From: Turnera subulata
Lineage: Eukaryota; Streptophyta; Magnoliopsida; Malpighiales; Passifloraceae
Length of the DNA stretch: 64,000 bases
Assembly (NCBI GenBank): GCA_028386065.3
Contig: JAKUCV010001473.1
Span: 1 to 64,000, forward strand
Reading direction: 5' to 3'
Part shown: positions 1-12,233 of the stretch, one piece after another
Numbering within the stretch: position 1 is the first letter of the stretch
How the letters are laid out: each line of letters starts with the position of its first letter
Made by a program: the position numbers and the translations under genes
Notes under the pieces: generated by a model
What the model was told of the DNA's origin: nothing
The model's database searches: none
Seen by the model: the letters and a program-made list of their open reading frames with translations, nothing else

Positions 1-1590
1 CCCTAAATCTGACAAGTGCCTTTTGTATGATACCTTAAAGAGTATTATTTCTATAATCCCATAGAGCACAAAGTGTTTGTGGCTCGGACTGCTATTTTTC
101 TAGAAATAGTGTTCATTTCTATAAGAATCAGTGGGAGGATAATAGAACTCGAAGAAGTTCGAGCTAAAAAGGCTGAGATGGAACAAAGGACAGGATCCGT
201 AAGTTGTTGTGGATGAGAATCCTGTACCTATAACACATGGACCGCGTAGGTCGGATAGGACTCGGTATGAGCCTGAGAAATGTGGATTTCTTATGACCCA
301 TACCAGAGACGTGATGCTCATAGACGAGAATGAGCCCACTTCCTATCAGCAGACCATTACGGGTCTTGACTCCAAGAAGTGGCTTGAAGCTATGAGTTCG
401 GAAATGGAATCCATGTATCAAGACAAGGTATGGACCTTGGTTGATCCACCTGAAAGGGTTAATCCTATAAGGTGTAAATGGGTTTTTGAGAAAGACCTAC
501 ATGGATGGTAATATGATTACCTTTAAAAGGCAATTGGTTGCGAAAAGGTTTCAAGCAAGTTCATAGTATTGACTATGATGAAACCTTCTCACCAGTCGCC
601 ATAGTTAAATCCATCCGGATTCTATAGGCTAATAGCTGCATGCCATGACTATGAGATATGGTATGCAAGTTGCAAAGGTCCATTTATGGACTTAAGCAAG
701 CTTCAAGGAGTTGGAATCATCGTTTTAATGATGTAATCAAAGAGTTTGGTTTCATTAAAAGTGAAGATGCTTCATATGTTTACAAGAAGGTTAGTGGGAG
801 CACTTTTGTTTTCTTTTTGTTGTATGTTGACGACATCCTACTTATTGGGAATGACACTCCGACACTAAAATCTGCAAAGACTTAGTTAGGAAAGAATTTC
901 TCAATAAAGGACTTAGGAGATGCTGCCTATGTGTTAGGCATAAAGATCTATAGAGATAGATCCAAAAGGCTTCTCGGGCTAAGTCAGAGTACATATATTG
1001 ACAGGATGCTAAAGAGGTTTAGCATGCAAAGATACCAAGAACGGTTTCTTGCCCATGTCACATGGCATAGCTCTCTCATAGATTCTGTATCCTAGTATGA
1101 CTAAGGAGAGAGAGCGGATGGGTTAGATTCCTTATGCGATTGCAATAGGATCTATCATGTATGCCATGCAATGTACTTGGCCGGATGTCACTTATACTTT
1201 TGAGTGTCACAAGCAGATGCCAATCTGATCTCGGTGAAAGTCACTGGATAACGGTTAAATATCCTTAAGTACTTGAGAAGCACTAAGGATGCATTCCTGG
1301 TTTACGGAAGCGTTGATGGGCTTGTTGTAAAGTGTTACAAAGATGCCAGCTTCCAAACTGACAGGGATGATTTTAGATCGCAATAAGGATATGTGTTTTG
1401 TCTTGGAGGTGGTACTGTGAGCTGGAAGAGTTCCAAGCAAGAACAGCCACCGACTCTACAACTAAGGCTGTGTATAGTTCCTTCTGGGAACAATGTAGAA
1501 GATACATTGTCTAATCTTCTCATGCAACTGAAGCATGATGGTCATGCTAGATCCACATGTATAAGATACATGGATGATTGGCTTTAGTGC
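1..1590 (+). pseudogene. Decayed Ty1/copia pol 3' part (integrase tail, RT, RNase H)
   Basis: Remnant of a Ty1/copia polyprotein that enters from the left edge. The first 200 bases read as the integrase C-terminal region. 209-511 is the linker and RT start (blocks KKWLEAM and CKWVFEK). 658-885 is the RT core with YGLKQASRSW and the catalytic YVDD at 823-834. 1390-1585 reads as RNase H with a VSWKSSKQ block. RT and RNase H would copy element RNA into cDNA. The frame is broken between 511 and 658, by a stop at 883-885 and repeatedly afterwards, so no product is possible. The coding remnant runs directly into a polypurine tract and an LTR, the normal copia order. Domain identity is seen in the translation; the exact copia lineage is not resolved. 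Confidence 0.9.
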
Positions 1591-1601
1591 AAGTGGGAGA
1601 T
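1591..1601 (+). other. Polypurine tract of the left copia element
   Basis: The purine run AAGTGGGAGAT lies immediately before a TGTTAG LTR start and just after the RNase H remnant. This is the usual position of the plus-strand primer in copia elements. Confidence 0.75.
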
Positions 1602-3062
1602 TGTTAGTAATATGCACAAAAGCCAATCATGGATGCTTATTTATAGTCATGTACATACACTTTAAGGTTATTCCAATAAGTATCGTCTATGAGATAAACG
1701 CTTGCACATACTTATAACCCTAGTATATATATATATTTGATATGTATATTCTTAAATGTCCCTAGTCGATTATTATTACGGATGGGTTATAATAATAAAT
1801 TAAGACTAGCGTATGTTGAGAATTTATATGTGATATGAATTCTACATACGGGTACAAGTTGGAGAACTTGTGGACTGGACCGACCCACATAAGAACCCTA
1901 CATGGAACGTTATATGTATGTCATTAGTGGTTCTTGTAGATGTGATTGTCCTCCGACCTGAGATCGTCAAGGTATCCAACATATGAATCATGTACCTTGA
2001 TATTATTCCTAGTCACCCGTAACTGGGTGGACATAAGGGTAATCATTGGGTATATGCCGAGTATGTAGTGGGTTTTGATTGATCAAGAGGGGATTCGTCC
2101 AACCCATATAACGGGTATATTATCGGATGGTTTCTTGATAGAGTTGAACTGTAAATGCACGGCCGTGCTCGGATTATGATATGTTGATATCATTGGTATC
2201 CGTTTTACACAGTTAACTCGAGGATCAAGAAACCGAGATTAAACATATACGAGATTGACATATTCCATGTCTCGGTTTAATCTTTATAATGGGACGAAGG
2301 GACGATGACATATTCCGAGGCATAGAGAATCAGTACTGATCTTGTCGTTCGGGTAGCAATGATGTGTTGCTAGACGCCGCTCTTTGCTTATAATTGTAAA
2401 ATGAGATTTTACAATTATTGCCGGACGTTACAAGTGCCTACAGGGTCACACACATAGAACCGTTGATTCGAGCAGATGGTCGAACCGTGGTTGGACCATG
2501 GTTGGACCGGGTGTGGTTGGACCGTGGTTGGACCATGGTTGAACCAGGTCGTTTTGGGGTGGTTTGGTTCACTAAGCATCAGATTAGTGGAGCCATTATT
2601 GCAGCCTTGTGATGAATATTCCCACTAAGAGTTAGTGGAAACATGTTGGCCAAAGGTGTTGTCCACTTTGACATGCCTTTGTGAGTTGGCATGCACATGC
2701 TTTTGTCTAAGGCATTATTCTTCACACTTGGGTTGGTTAGAACGTTTTTGTGTCTGAAAAATTCAGAGGATTGAGCCTTGAGAAGTGTTCTTGAGAGCTT
2801 GAGAAAACACACACTTACCCCTTTCTTTGTGAAAGAAAAGGAACACCAAAACACCACAAACACAAGCCCCGGTTTTACTCTTGCTAGCACATCAGTCCGG
2901 GGAGCTCGTTCTTGGATTCGTGTGACGATTCCGGGAAGGTCACGGTTCGTGTGGATACCGTAGAGGAGCAGGTCTTCTTCTTGCTCTAACTGATTCGTTC
3001 CAGCCTTCGTCTTGGTCTAGATGATTCGTTCCAGCAGTTGGGTGAAAGACCTCAACCGAACA
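1602..3062 (+). mobile_element. 3' LTR of the left copia element
   Basis: Starts with TGTTAG directly after the polypurine tract. A TGTT/AACA terminal pair suggests an end near 3062, but the partner LTR lies outside the window and the 3' boundary is uncertain; it may extend some tens to hundreds of bases further. A TATA-like run (TATATATATA) lies near 1725. No ORF of note is inside. Confidence 0.55.
2478..2550 (+). repeat. Short tandem repeat around GGTTGGACC inside the LTR
   Basis: About six imperfect copies of a 9-13 base unit (GTGGTTGGACC / ATGGTTGGACC) follow each other. This is simple local amplification within the LTR. Confidence 0.7.
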
Positions 3063-4199
3063 AGGTACGAAATTTTGTTATACGGTTTATATGCTTCACA
3101 TGTGGTTCTTGGCTAAGTTTCCATTGCTTCCGCTGCATCTTATGCTTGTATATGAATGTCATATAGCCTAGGGAAACTTACATATACAAGGAGAATTGTC
3201 TGCCTGTGAGTGTTATCTAGATGATTATTGACCTTTTGGTAAAGTGATTGAAGCCATCTGTGGGTCCATTCACGTTTGGACTAGGCATTCAACATATTAT
3301 CCATCATTTTCCCTTAATGCCCAATTATATTTATTTAATTTTCTAATTTTTAGAGACATTAAGTTGTTTCTAAAGCTATATGAGCTTAATACTAAGTTAA
3401 ATAGATATGAAGATATAAGATCTTCACGCTAATTGTGATTGTTTTTTCGATCCAATCAGTTGGGCATGTGATGAAAGGATATAGTGCATTGGTTGACTAT
3501 TCCTAACAATCTATGAAAAAATGTGTTATAGACTGACAAGATGGAATGCTTCTGTAACGGTTAAGCAAACGAGGGCGCAAGCCTTATTTCCACAAGGGTA
3601 ATATTTAATTGGTTGCCGCATATATACTTAACAATATGCCTATATAGTCAGTTACAACTACTCTGCATGTGTTGTAGGCTAGAATCCTACCCACCAAGTA
3701 TTTTAGTAACATTGGAAGTTGTGCTGCTTATACACATCATTTCTCTCTGGCAAGATGGGCCTTCAGAGGAAGACAAGTGTCTTATGAGATACTCACTAAC
3801 CTTAAGGGTTACATGTTTATAAGTTAGCAAAACAGTGGGAGCATAACTGAGTTTAAACCAACAGGTGTCACATTCTTAGTGAATGAGTTTCTTAAGAAGG
3901 TTAAGGTAGGTTAAGGCCTATCTTTATTTGAAGAAGAGGATTAAGATGTGCAAGGATTACTTCATTTGAGTGGGAGGATTTTAACAGATGATGAATTAGT
4001 TTCTCATTAATAAACTTCCTCATCATCAAGTCCGAATAAAAGTAATCATGTTGTTCCAAGTGGGATAAAGATAGATCTTGTTCTAAGTGGGAGCGAGATT
4101 AACATTTTAATCCGAGTGGGAGCTATGTTGATCCAAATGGGAACAACATACCTGAATCACAATTAAGTGTGATTCTCATAAAAGACTGTTGTTGATGTT
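3063..4199 (+). other. Non-coding, decayed copia-like sequence
   Basis: No gene recognised. Several short 'GTGGGAG' purine blocks (for example near 3830, 3970, 4090 and 4118) recur in the stretch leading into the next copia remnant. It is probably the eroded body of that element, but no protein domain can be read. Confidence 0.4.
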
Positions 4200-5480
4200 T
4201 TGCATCAAAGGTAATGGGTCTTTTATGATATTCCTACAAATGAGCCTAGAAGAGGCTGTCTCAAAATCCTTCTAAAGAAAAATGGACAAAAGCACTTGAA
4301 GAAAAGATGGAGTCAATGAGAGTCAATAAAGTTTAAGAACTAGTTGATCCTATGGAAGGACACAATGCCATTGGGAACAAATGTGTTCTAAAAAATCAAG
4401 CATAAGGCTGGTGGCATAGTTGAGAAATCTAAGACTCAACTAATAGGTAAAAGGTACACTACAAAAAGAGATAGAATACAAGAGTCAATCTCAATTTTTA
4501 TGAGTTTTACCTATGTATGGATGTTTCTAGTTATTATTTCAAACTTAAACCTTGGGTTATGTCAAACGGATGTAATAATGCCTTTCCCAATGTAGGTTGA
4601 ATGAAACAGATTGTGTTTCATTGAAGAGGACCACAAATATATGGTTTGTAGACTTTGAGTCTATATTGGTCTTTTAATCCTCAAGGAATGTACCAAGTAA
4701 GTTTGCAATTTACATACAGTATGTATATGACACACTTATAGCTAAAAATGACGTGGAGTTAATCAACAAGGTAACAGACCTAGTTGTTGTCTCAATCGAG
4801 ATAGATGACACGGATAAGGATTGCATATAAACTTGAAATTAAGATTTCGAGATATTGTTTCAAGAAATTATTGTATTTCTCGTAAGAGAATTACACTAAT
4901 GAAGTTTTGGAATAATACTATATGCATCAAAGTAATCCTATCTAAAATCTTATCAATAAATGTCATACTTTAAGAAATCGTATGTCCTAAGATTCCTGAT
5001 GAGAGTGATGAATAAGCCAAGTTCCATAACGAAGCGCAGTCGGAAGTTTGTTGTACACTGTGGTGTATGATAGACTAGATATTAGTTAAGCGAATGGCTT
5101 AACAGGTAGATGTCAATCCGACCTAGGCATAGCACATTCAAAGTAGTTAAACAGGATCACGGGATGCCTAAAGAAGTCTGTTGATTACATCTTTGTCACC
5201 AAGTAGGAAAAGGTCCTTCTTGGTTGAATGCACAAGACTTGATCATGGAAAAGATCTAGATGGTAGAAAAGTCTACATTTGGATATATATGTTCTTACTA
5301 AATAATGGCGACATATCATAAAGTAGTAAGAAATGACCATGTGTATTCTTGACTGCAATTGAGGCTAAGTGTGTGGCTCTCGCTTCGGCAGTGTAGAAGT
5401 TATTTGGTTGAATAAGTTCTTGGATTATGTAATGGATACTATGTAGAACACTGATATAGTGTTTGTGTAACACATTAGGT
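4200..5480 (+). pseudogene. Heavily decayed copia RT-RNase H
   Basis: Fragmentary copia pol. Around 4260-4400 the blocks WTKALEEKMESM and LVDPMEG match the start of copia RT. Around 4630-4650 'EDHKYMVCRL' and around 4700-4740 a YVYDTLIAKND-like stretch correspond to the RT active-site region, with the YVDD box no longer intact. Around 5285-5420 an RNase H block (LLNNGDIS, TAIEAKCVALASA) can be followed through stops. Many stops and shifts show an old, inactive copy, more decayed than the copy to its left. Confidence 0.75.
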
Positions 5481-6598
5481 ATTAAAATTGTGTAGGCTTA
5501 AGTACTTCACTTATGCTTAATATTTTTCCAAAGTTCACAACCTGAGTTTAATGTTATTGCTATCAATTAAGTTGATTTGCATGCATACATATGGATGGAT
5601 GTTATGAACATTCTTCAGTTTGTTTAAGAGTATGTCGAGTAGACACGAGGTTAGCCCTCTCACACGGGTAACCGCCTCCTTATCTTGGTGATAAGTGGAG
5701 ATGAGACGAGTTTTAAGATAAATTTTCTTATGGACAGTTTGAGAGCGAGCGACTTAAAACTTCATGTACGTCGGTTGAGAATGACAAGTAAGGTCATTCT
5801 AAGAATGAATATGTTCATTCAGTCTACTTTATAGGCCAGATTCGAGTTCAAGGTTGATGAGTAGATTGAGGAACTCGGGTTTGGGATACACATGGTATCT
5901 AAACTATCATCTGTACAACATTCCTTATGAGGAAAAGACATACGCTCCATGGGAAAGGAGAAAATGTTGTAGCACATGTTTTATACCATGTGTGCATTTT
6001 GTCGACCACGGGTTAGCTAGAGTATAATCTCATCACGTAGTTGTGTAAGACCTGGAGCTTTTATGATGGCTCTACCTTTTGTGCCCTCAGTACTCCGATC
6101 AGAGACTTGAGATTCGGTTTGATGGTTGCTATCTTAGTATGTTGCCTAAGGACCATGTACATAGATTCGGTCTGGAGAGACATGTCTAGAAAAGCGAGTT
6201 GACCTGGGTCAAGGGAATCGTGAGAAGAGGAAGGTCATAGACGGAATCACATTAGCCTTGTATTCACCGGTGCACCAGTTATGACATACGGTTATAATTG
6301 TGAATACATTGCATTGCGTTACGTTATATTGCTTTTCGTTGCATTGCGTCACGCCTTGATGGTTGAGATCCTATGGATGATTTCTAGTGTGATTCAGATG
6401 ATCTAGGGCACTGGTATACTTTTTGATCTACTTGTAGGTTTCTTCTAAACGAGAGGCTATATATCCCTAACTGGTGTATAGCATTTTGCTCTCACAGTAT
6501 GCCTGTCGCACGGTCATATTTCCTTGTATGACTATTACTGTTGTGACAAGAATGAGTTTCTTGCATTTGGAGTTTTGAGCACTCTCACTTATGTGTGA
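5481..6598 (+). other. Non-coding tail of the second copia remnant
   Basis: No protein domain recognised over 1.1 kb between the RNase H remnant and a polypurine tract (GTGGGAGATAC, 6599-6609). It is probably a long 3' untranslated region of this element. A short run rich in 'CATTGCGTTACGTTATATTGC' variants lies near 6310-6350. Confidence 0.45.
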
Positions 6599-6609
6599 GT
6601 GGGAGATAC

Positions 6610-6920
6610 TGGATTATAATGTATGGAGGCCCATTTGAGGTAGTGGGGCCCACTGGGTCCACCTATAAGTTGGGTGCTCACCCGTAACCCTAGTTACCTC
6701 CTATATATATATGTTGTTCTATGGCACAAAGGCCAAGAACATAATATACACAGGGTGGCTAAGTTACACCCGCTCATACCATATACACAGCTATTGAGAG
6801 GAGAGATTTAGGCCGTAGAGACTATAGGGGTTGATCCGACACACCGTGACCACCCTTCACGACCGGTAGATCAAGACCTGGACTCCAAGACCTTTTTGCT
6901 TCCGCTGCTAGGACTCCAAG
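6610..6920 (+). mobile_element. Probable LTR of the second copia remnant
   Basis: Begins TGGATTATAATG just after the polypurine tract. TATATATATA at about 6702-6711 is a TATA-box candidate. The far boundary is not determined; the 'CTTCCGCTGC' block near 6900 also occurs at 3145-3154 near the first LTR. No partner LTR was found, so the call rests on the tract and TG start only. Confidence 0.4.
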
Positions 6921-7079
6921 TAGGTGTTCTAATTTATTTTATTCAGGAGATATATGTTTTCTTTAAAATTTGAACCACTGAAAAGCCCTGCCAATATTTA
7001 AGTTAAACATCATGTTGACTTGAAAAGACTTATACTAAAAAACTATCCCATGCTAGGATAACCAAACTGTCCATAACAC

Positions 7080-9364
7080 TGCATAACCCAACAGCATTCA
7101 AGCCTCCTAGGAGTGGCTATTGCCCCCTACTTGGTGCCAGTGAAGAAACAAAAGAGAAAAGGACTCTGGGTAGACCCACCGTACGTCCCACCAAGCACAA
7201 AGTCAAGTCTATAAGGACCACGTAATAGGGCAATGGAGGAAAAGATGATTAACATCCTTAGTGACATTGGCACGCGAGGGGCATAAGGATTCCTCCTCAC
7301 TGACAATGTGGCGATATAAAAGTGTATCTCTTGTGGCAATGCCTCCATTAAGGACCCTCCACACAAAGCATTCAATATGCGGTGGGGCAATATTGAGCCA
7401 AGGTAGCGGGCGTGAATGCACCATCGGTGGGCTCAAAGAGGGATATGCACTATGGACAGAAAACTGTCCCTTGCTGTCCCTGCTCCATAACCATGCATCT
7501 ACAGTGCCTTCCTGTAACAACAACTTACTTAGAGAATCCAACCACAATTGGTAGGAAGTCATTTCCCAAGAGTACAACGGCTTTCTCTATGCACTAGTAG
7601 CAACTGGAGTGAGGAAAGCTGCCTGCCACACCTGCCTCAAACTCACAGTTGGAAAAGTGCAGTTTAGAAAGATCCTGTGATGTGTGGTTCTGAGACAACC
7701 CTGTGAAGTCCAATCATCATGCCAGAAGCTAACTTTGGAGCCATCACCAACTGAAAAGAACCAAACTAGAATGAAAGTGTACTCTACTCATACCCGAATA
7801 TACTCCACTATTCAAAATATTTTTCCACGCGGGTGATGCCTGCAAAGTTTGAAAAGTTGTAGTCATTGCACCCCCCGTACACCACATTTTGCATGAATGA
7901 TGCGCAACCATGGAGCGCTATCTTGTGTGTGATACTTCCACAGCCACTTAAAGAGAAGGCACTGATTTTTAAGAAGCAAGTTTTCCACACCCAAACCTCC
8001 CTTCTCCTTTGCAGTAGCAACTTTCGCCCAAGCCACCAAGCAAAGCTTTCTGCTATCTTTCCCTCCTCCCCAAAGAAAAGATCTTTGTATTCGAACCAAT
8101 CTCTTTGTTACTTTCACTGGAACTCGAAACATGGAAAGGTAATATAAAGGTAAGGAAGAAAGAACTGATTTGACCAGAACCAACCATCCTGCGAAAGACA
8201 AGAATCTTCCTATCCATGCAGATAATTTGCTCCGAAATTTATATATTATTGGCTCCCAACATTTTGTAAGGTGCATGTTTGCCCCCAACGATAAGCCTAG
8301 GTACACAAAGGAAAACTTCTCCACCTTGCAAAGCAAGCTACCCGCCAAACTATCAACCTCAACCTCTGAAATATTAATACCGGCTAATCCACTTTTATAG
8401 AAATTGATACCGAGTCCTGATAAGATCTCAAACAACGTAAAACCCTCTTCAAAGATTGTAGGTTGCTACTAGCCGTTGTAGAGAACATGAGAGTATCGTC
8501 AGCAAACTGTAAAAGCTGTATAGGTTCACCATGCACCACTAGAGGCGTGATCAGAATACAGGACCTCGCCTTAGTAAGCAACGAGGCCAGGCCCTTTGCT
8601 GCTAAAAGGAACAGGAACGGGGAGAGGGGATCACCTTGCTTCAAACACTTTTGCATGCCAAATTCCTCGGTCGGAGAGCCATTGATCAAAATAGACAAGA
8701 GAAATGAACGAAAACAAGCTGTAACCCAAGAAATCCTTCTAGTCCCAAAACCCATTCTTTCCACAACATCAAGAAGGTAGCCCCATGAGACTGTGTCGTA
8801 CGCCTTTCTAAAATCTAATTTCTACACCACAGCTTGTGCTTTTAAAATTTTTAGAGAGTGGATCACCACAGAAGCTACAAGAAGACAATCCAAAATATTT
8901 CTCCCTGCCAGGAACCCGGACTGAGCCGGATTGATCAAAGAACCCATAACTGGTTTAAGCCTCTCGGCCAGAATTTTGGAGTAATCTTATATAACCCATT
9001 TTATCAAAGTAATTGGACTAAATTCATCAAAACTCTCTGCTCCGATTTTCTTTGGAATGAGGGTGGTATATGCCGAAGTGGAACCCTTAGGAAATTTCCC
9101 TGTAGCAAAAAACTCCTTCACCATATCGGATATATCATCCTATAAAAAATCTCAACACTTCTTGTAAAAAGAGAAGTTCAAATCGTCATGCCCTAGAGCT
9201 TTGGAACTGTCACACGCCCAAATTACCTCCTTAACCTCATCCATGGAGGTTGGCCTCTCCAAAGATAAAACTGTATTATTATTTAGAGAAGGATAAATCA
9301 CCAAGCTTTGGCTTGTCTTGGTATATCTCCACCGGTTTCCAAGCGTCTCGAAAATTCTCAACAT
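7080..9364 (-). pseudogene. L1-type LINE ORF2 remnant (reverse transcriptase and C-terminal zinc-finger region)
   Basis: Non-LTR retrotransposon reverse transcriptase, read right to left. 9364-9152 is the region just upstream of RT (EVKEVIWACDSSKALGHDD, the usual 'SSKAPGPDG' block with changes). 8764-8384 carries the RT core GDPLSPFLF and the catalytic FADDT. 8435-7863 is the thumb and following region (VYLGLSLGAN, WKWLW-type blocks, LSFAGWLVLVKSVLSSLPLYYLS). 7577-7209 is the C-terminal zf-RVT-like domain (W..I.PPHIECFVWRVLNGGIATRD, LFLHCP). The frame changes between these blocks, so it is dead. The endonuclease and ORF1 are absent, consistent with 5' truncation. The 3' end is near 6950-7080; no clear A-tail is visible. 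Confidence 0.9.
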
Positions 9365-9398
9365 AAACGCCCACCACTTGGAGTTTGATGATTTATCC

Positions 9399-10137
9399 TT
9401 CTCTAAATGGACTAATGTCTTTTTTGGTACCTGTGTTGCTCCTGATTACCACAATTCATACATGTGTTTTAATTTGGTCGCACTTCATCGCTCAATTAAG
9501 TTCGATTGGCCTAATTTGGTTATTTTGACCGTTTTACCGCTGAAATCAATGACGTATCAGTTTTTTCGCCTGGGTTCTTCACCTAACCGGCCCGAAACCT
9601 AGTGGATACCCAAAGCCTAACCGAAACCCAACCCGAACTGGACATTTTTTTTATTATTATTATTTCTTTTATTTTATTGTTTTATTTTTTAAAAAAAAAT
9701 TAATTCTAAAAATAGATATTTTTTTCGTTCAAGTATTCTGCAATCTATTTTTAATTCTAAAAATAGATATTTGAATTATCGGGTGGGAAGGTGTTTGGGT
9801 CGAAAACAAAACAGATTGCAGATTACTATAACGAAAAAAATATTTATTTTTAAAATTAAAATTTTTGAAAAAAAATAATAAAATAAAAAGAAGAGGAAGA
9901 TAATAAAGATTGTCTAGTTCGAGTCAGGTTTCGGTTAGGCTTTAAGTATCTACCAAGTTTCGGGTCGGTTAGGAGAAGAATCCGTGTAAAAAAACTGATA
10001 CGTCATTGATGTAAGGGATAACACGGTCAAAATAACCAAATTAGGCAAATCAAACTAGTTGAAGGATGAAATACGACCAAATTGAAACACAGGTATGAAT
10101 TATTATAATAGGAGCAACATAGGTACCTTCTCTAAAT
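9399..10137. mobile_element. Foldback (long inverted-repeat) DNA element at the LINE 5' end
   Basis: Two long arms are imperfect reverse complements. The left arm starts GGTACCTGTGTTGCTCC at 9426 and the right arm ends GGAGCAACATAGGTACC at 10127. Matching continues inward through the TTTGGTC, GACGTATCAG, CCGAAAC and AGCCTAACCGAAACC blocks to an AT-rich centre near 9650-9850. The 10-base TTCTCTAAAT is present at 9399-9408 and 10128-10137, a fit to the 9-11 bp TSD of Mutator-like elements. On the left, 17 extra bases separate it from GGTACC. No transposase ORF is present, so it is non-autonomous. Family assignment is inference. Confidence 0.75.
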
Positions 10138-11441
10138 ATTGGAAGATATATTTGGCGTGCGGTAAGATGGGGCCCGCTCTTCTTCCTGAAAAAATAGATT
10201 GGGGCCCGCTCTTACTAGCTAGTGTGGCATTTAGAATCAATGTGCTGCTAATACATGATTATGGCAACACATGCCAGAAAGAGACACATCAGCGTCCTAG
10301 TGAATGCTATTAAGTATGATGGTAGGCTTTGGGTGTCCGCACAGAGGCAACTAAGCAACGTACCCAGAGCCACCACAGACAGCCCTAACGATATTTCATA
10401 CAATTTCCCAACATTTCCACCCCATCAGTTCCCTGAAATTAAATGCCATATATGCTTTTGGCTACGCGTCTCTCTTGAAGGTTGAGAGAAGTTCCATAAA
10501 AGATGAAAAAAAAAAAAAGGTTCGTCTATTCTTCTCTACTTCTCTTCCCAAATTTACTTGCAGTCACTCGCTTGGCATGATGGATCTTGAAATATATAAT
10601 ATCATCATTGTACATGGTCTAATCACATGACAACCTTTCTCATATGTTTGCCAAAAAAAAAAAAACATGACAACCTTTCAATCCATATCTCTGATGTGAT
10701 AGTTTTATATAGCCAATGAGGAATTAATGGCATTTAAGAAAACCAAGATACCCAGTTGTTGTACTTTATACAACAATGCCAACTAACTGGAGCAGAAGTA
10801 CAGCCAGCTTGCTGCTAATTAGCCTGAAAGGCCAACCTAATGACCCTAGTTGTTAAATATATTATATTTACAACACAAGTCACTGGTGGAGAAGGTGCAC
10901 CAAAAGGATAGCTAGTTTGCCTTGCCCAGAAATGAAAATACAAAGGAAAAACATGTCCCGGCACTATAACTCTGTCTATATATAATTTCTTTTATTCTTT
11001 CTTTTTGACGAGCAAATTATTATTCACATCAAGCCAGAAAAAATTACTCTCTCCAAGTATATATCATTATGCATCTATAAAATGTAATTCTGTAAATTTT
11101 GAAAGTATGGATATAAATTACAGTAACTAAGTACTGCGTAACCAAACTATAACTTGATTCCCTGGAGAGAGTGGGAGAGATAAAGAGAATGAGAGAGAGA
11201 GAGCAGTCCCCACCAGAGAGAGATATTGTAGGGTTAGGGTTCGTGTAGGCGTAATCAATGGGGACAGTAAAGAAAAAAGAGTAGAGAAAAGTAGTTTTCG
11301 TGGTTGCCTATCTTTCCATCTCTTAATTATGTATGTATGTATCTATACTTTGGACAAGGGAAGAGGAGAGAAGAACGTGCAGTCTACTCCCACTCCGTAA
11401 AATTGCATGGACCAGGTTTCAATATTTTTTCTTTTGGTTTC
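10138..11441. other. AT-rich non-coding DNA, no gene seen
   Basis: No supported coding region. Contains a small direct repeat (GGGGCCCGCTCTT at about 10168 and 10201), poly-A runs near 10508 and 10651, a GA-rich stretch (11160-11225) and a short telomere-like GTAGGGTTAGGGTT at about 11228. Confidence 0.6.
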
Positions 11442-12233
11442 GGTTTTAATGCTTAATTCTTTTTTTTTTGAACCAGGGGAAAAACATTTTATAGATCAGG
11501 TGAAAACCACCAGTACATATGCAGAATAAGATTTAGCGGGGCCCCGCACGATGGGCTATTAGCTCAGTGGTGGTGTTATTCCGGTGGCTTCCGGAGGTAT
11601 TCACGTTAACTAGCCAAACGTGGAAGGACCTTTCCCTCTGGAGGATTGGTTAGTTGTCAGATACAAGATTTTCTCTAAGAAATAAAGAAAAAGACTAAAA
11701 TGAGAGAATAGGGGCAGTGCCCCTTAATGAGGTTCTGTCCAGTGACAGAATCTTTCTTTGAGTCAAGCCGCCAGAAACGCAGCAACTCGGCTCCAATCTC
11801 TTCGAGCCCAGGAGTATGAACAAATTGCCCATTATCATAACAGGATGCCGAAAGAGAAGACAAAAGCGCATAAACTCCAACCCACATGTCCGGGTAGATT
11901 TCTGCGCAGAGATTGTGGGGGACGAAGCCATGGTCACTGCCTGCACCGCTGAAGCCGACGTCACCACAGCCACCGCTCCTCTTCAACCCTATTTGAGACA
12001 AAACTAGATCTTAAACAGACCTAAAAGAAAAAGTCAGATCTATAACAGATCTGTAGATAACAAACAAGAAAAAAGAAAGAAGAGACAAGACAACAAAGAA
12101 GAGGGCTTGCCGGCCAGCCCAAGACGAACCGGCAGCCCTCTTCCTTGTTGGGGAAGAGACTTGGTGATGAGCTAGAGAGAAAATTGAGAGAGAAGAGATA
12201 AGAGAGAGAGTGTTTTGGTTTAATGCATAATTC
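11442..12233 (-). mobile_element. Retroposed sequence with poly(A) tail and long target-site duplication
   Basis: On the minus strand a roughly 750-base sequence ends in a run of ten A (11460-11469 as T). It is flanked by near-identical 17-18 base repeats: GGTTTTAATGCTTAATTC (11442-11459) and GGTTTAATGCATAATTC (12217-12233). A tail plus long variable TSD is the signature of LINE-driven retroposition. Its 5' part is CT-rich like a plant 5' leader. A minus-strand ORF of about 108 codons (12001-11675) has no recognised domain. It could be a processed copy of a cellular mRNA or a truncated non-autonomous LINE. The source gene is unknown. Confidence 0.65.

Noticed and set aside
7261..8780. Open stretches on + (for example 8463-8780)
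   Set aside because: They are antisense to clear LINE RT, thumb and zinc-finger coding blocks on minus.
11228..11242. Interstitial telomere repeat
   Set aside because: Only about two TAGGGTT units; too short to support.
11551..11606. tRNA-like A box (TAGCTCAGTGG) suggesting a SINE on +
   Set aside because: The B-box position is a poor match, and tail and TSD show the surrounding retroposed unit is oriented on minus.
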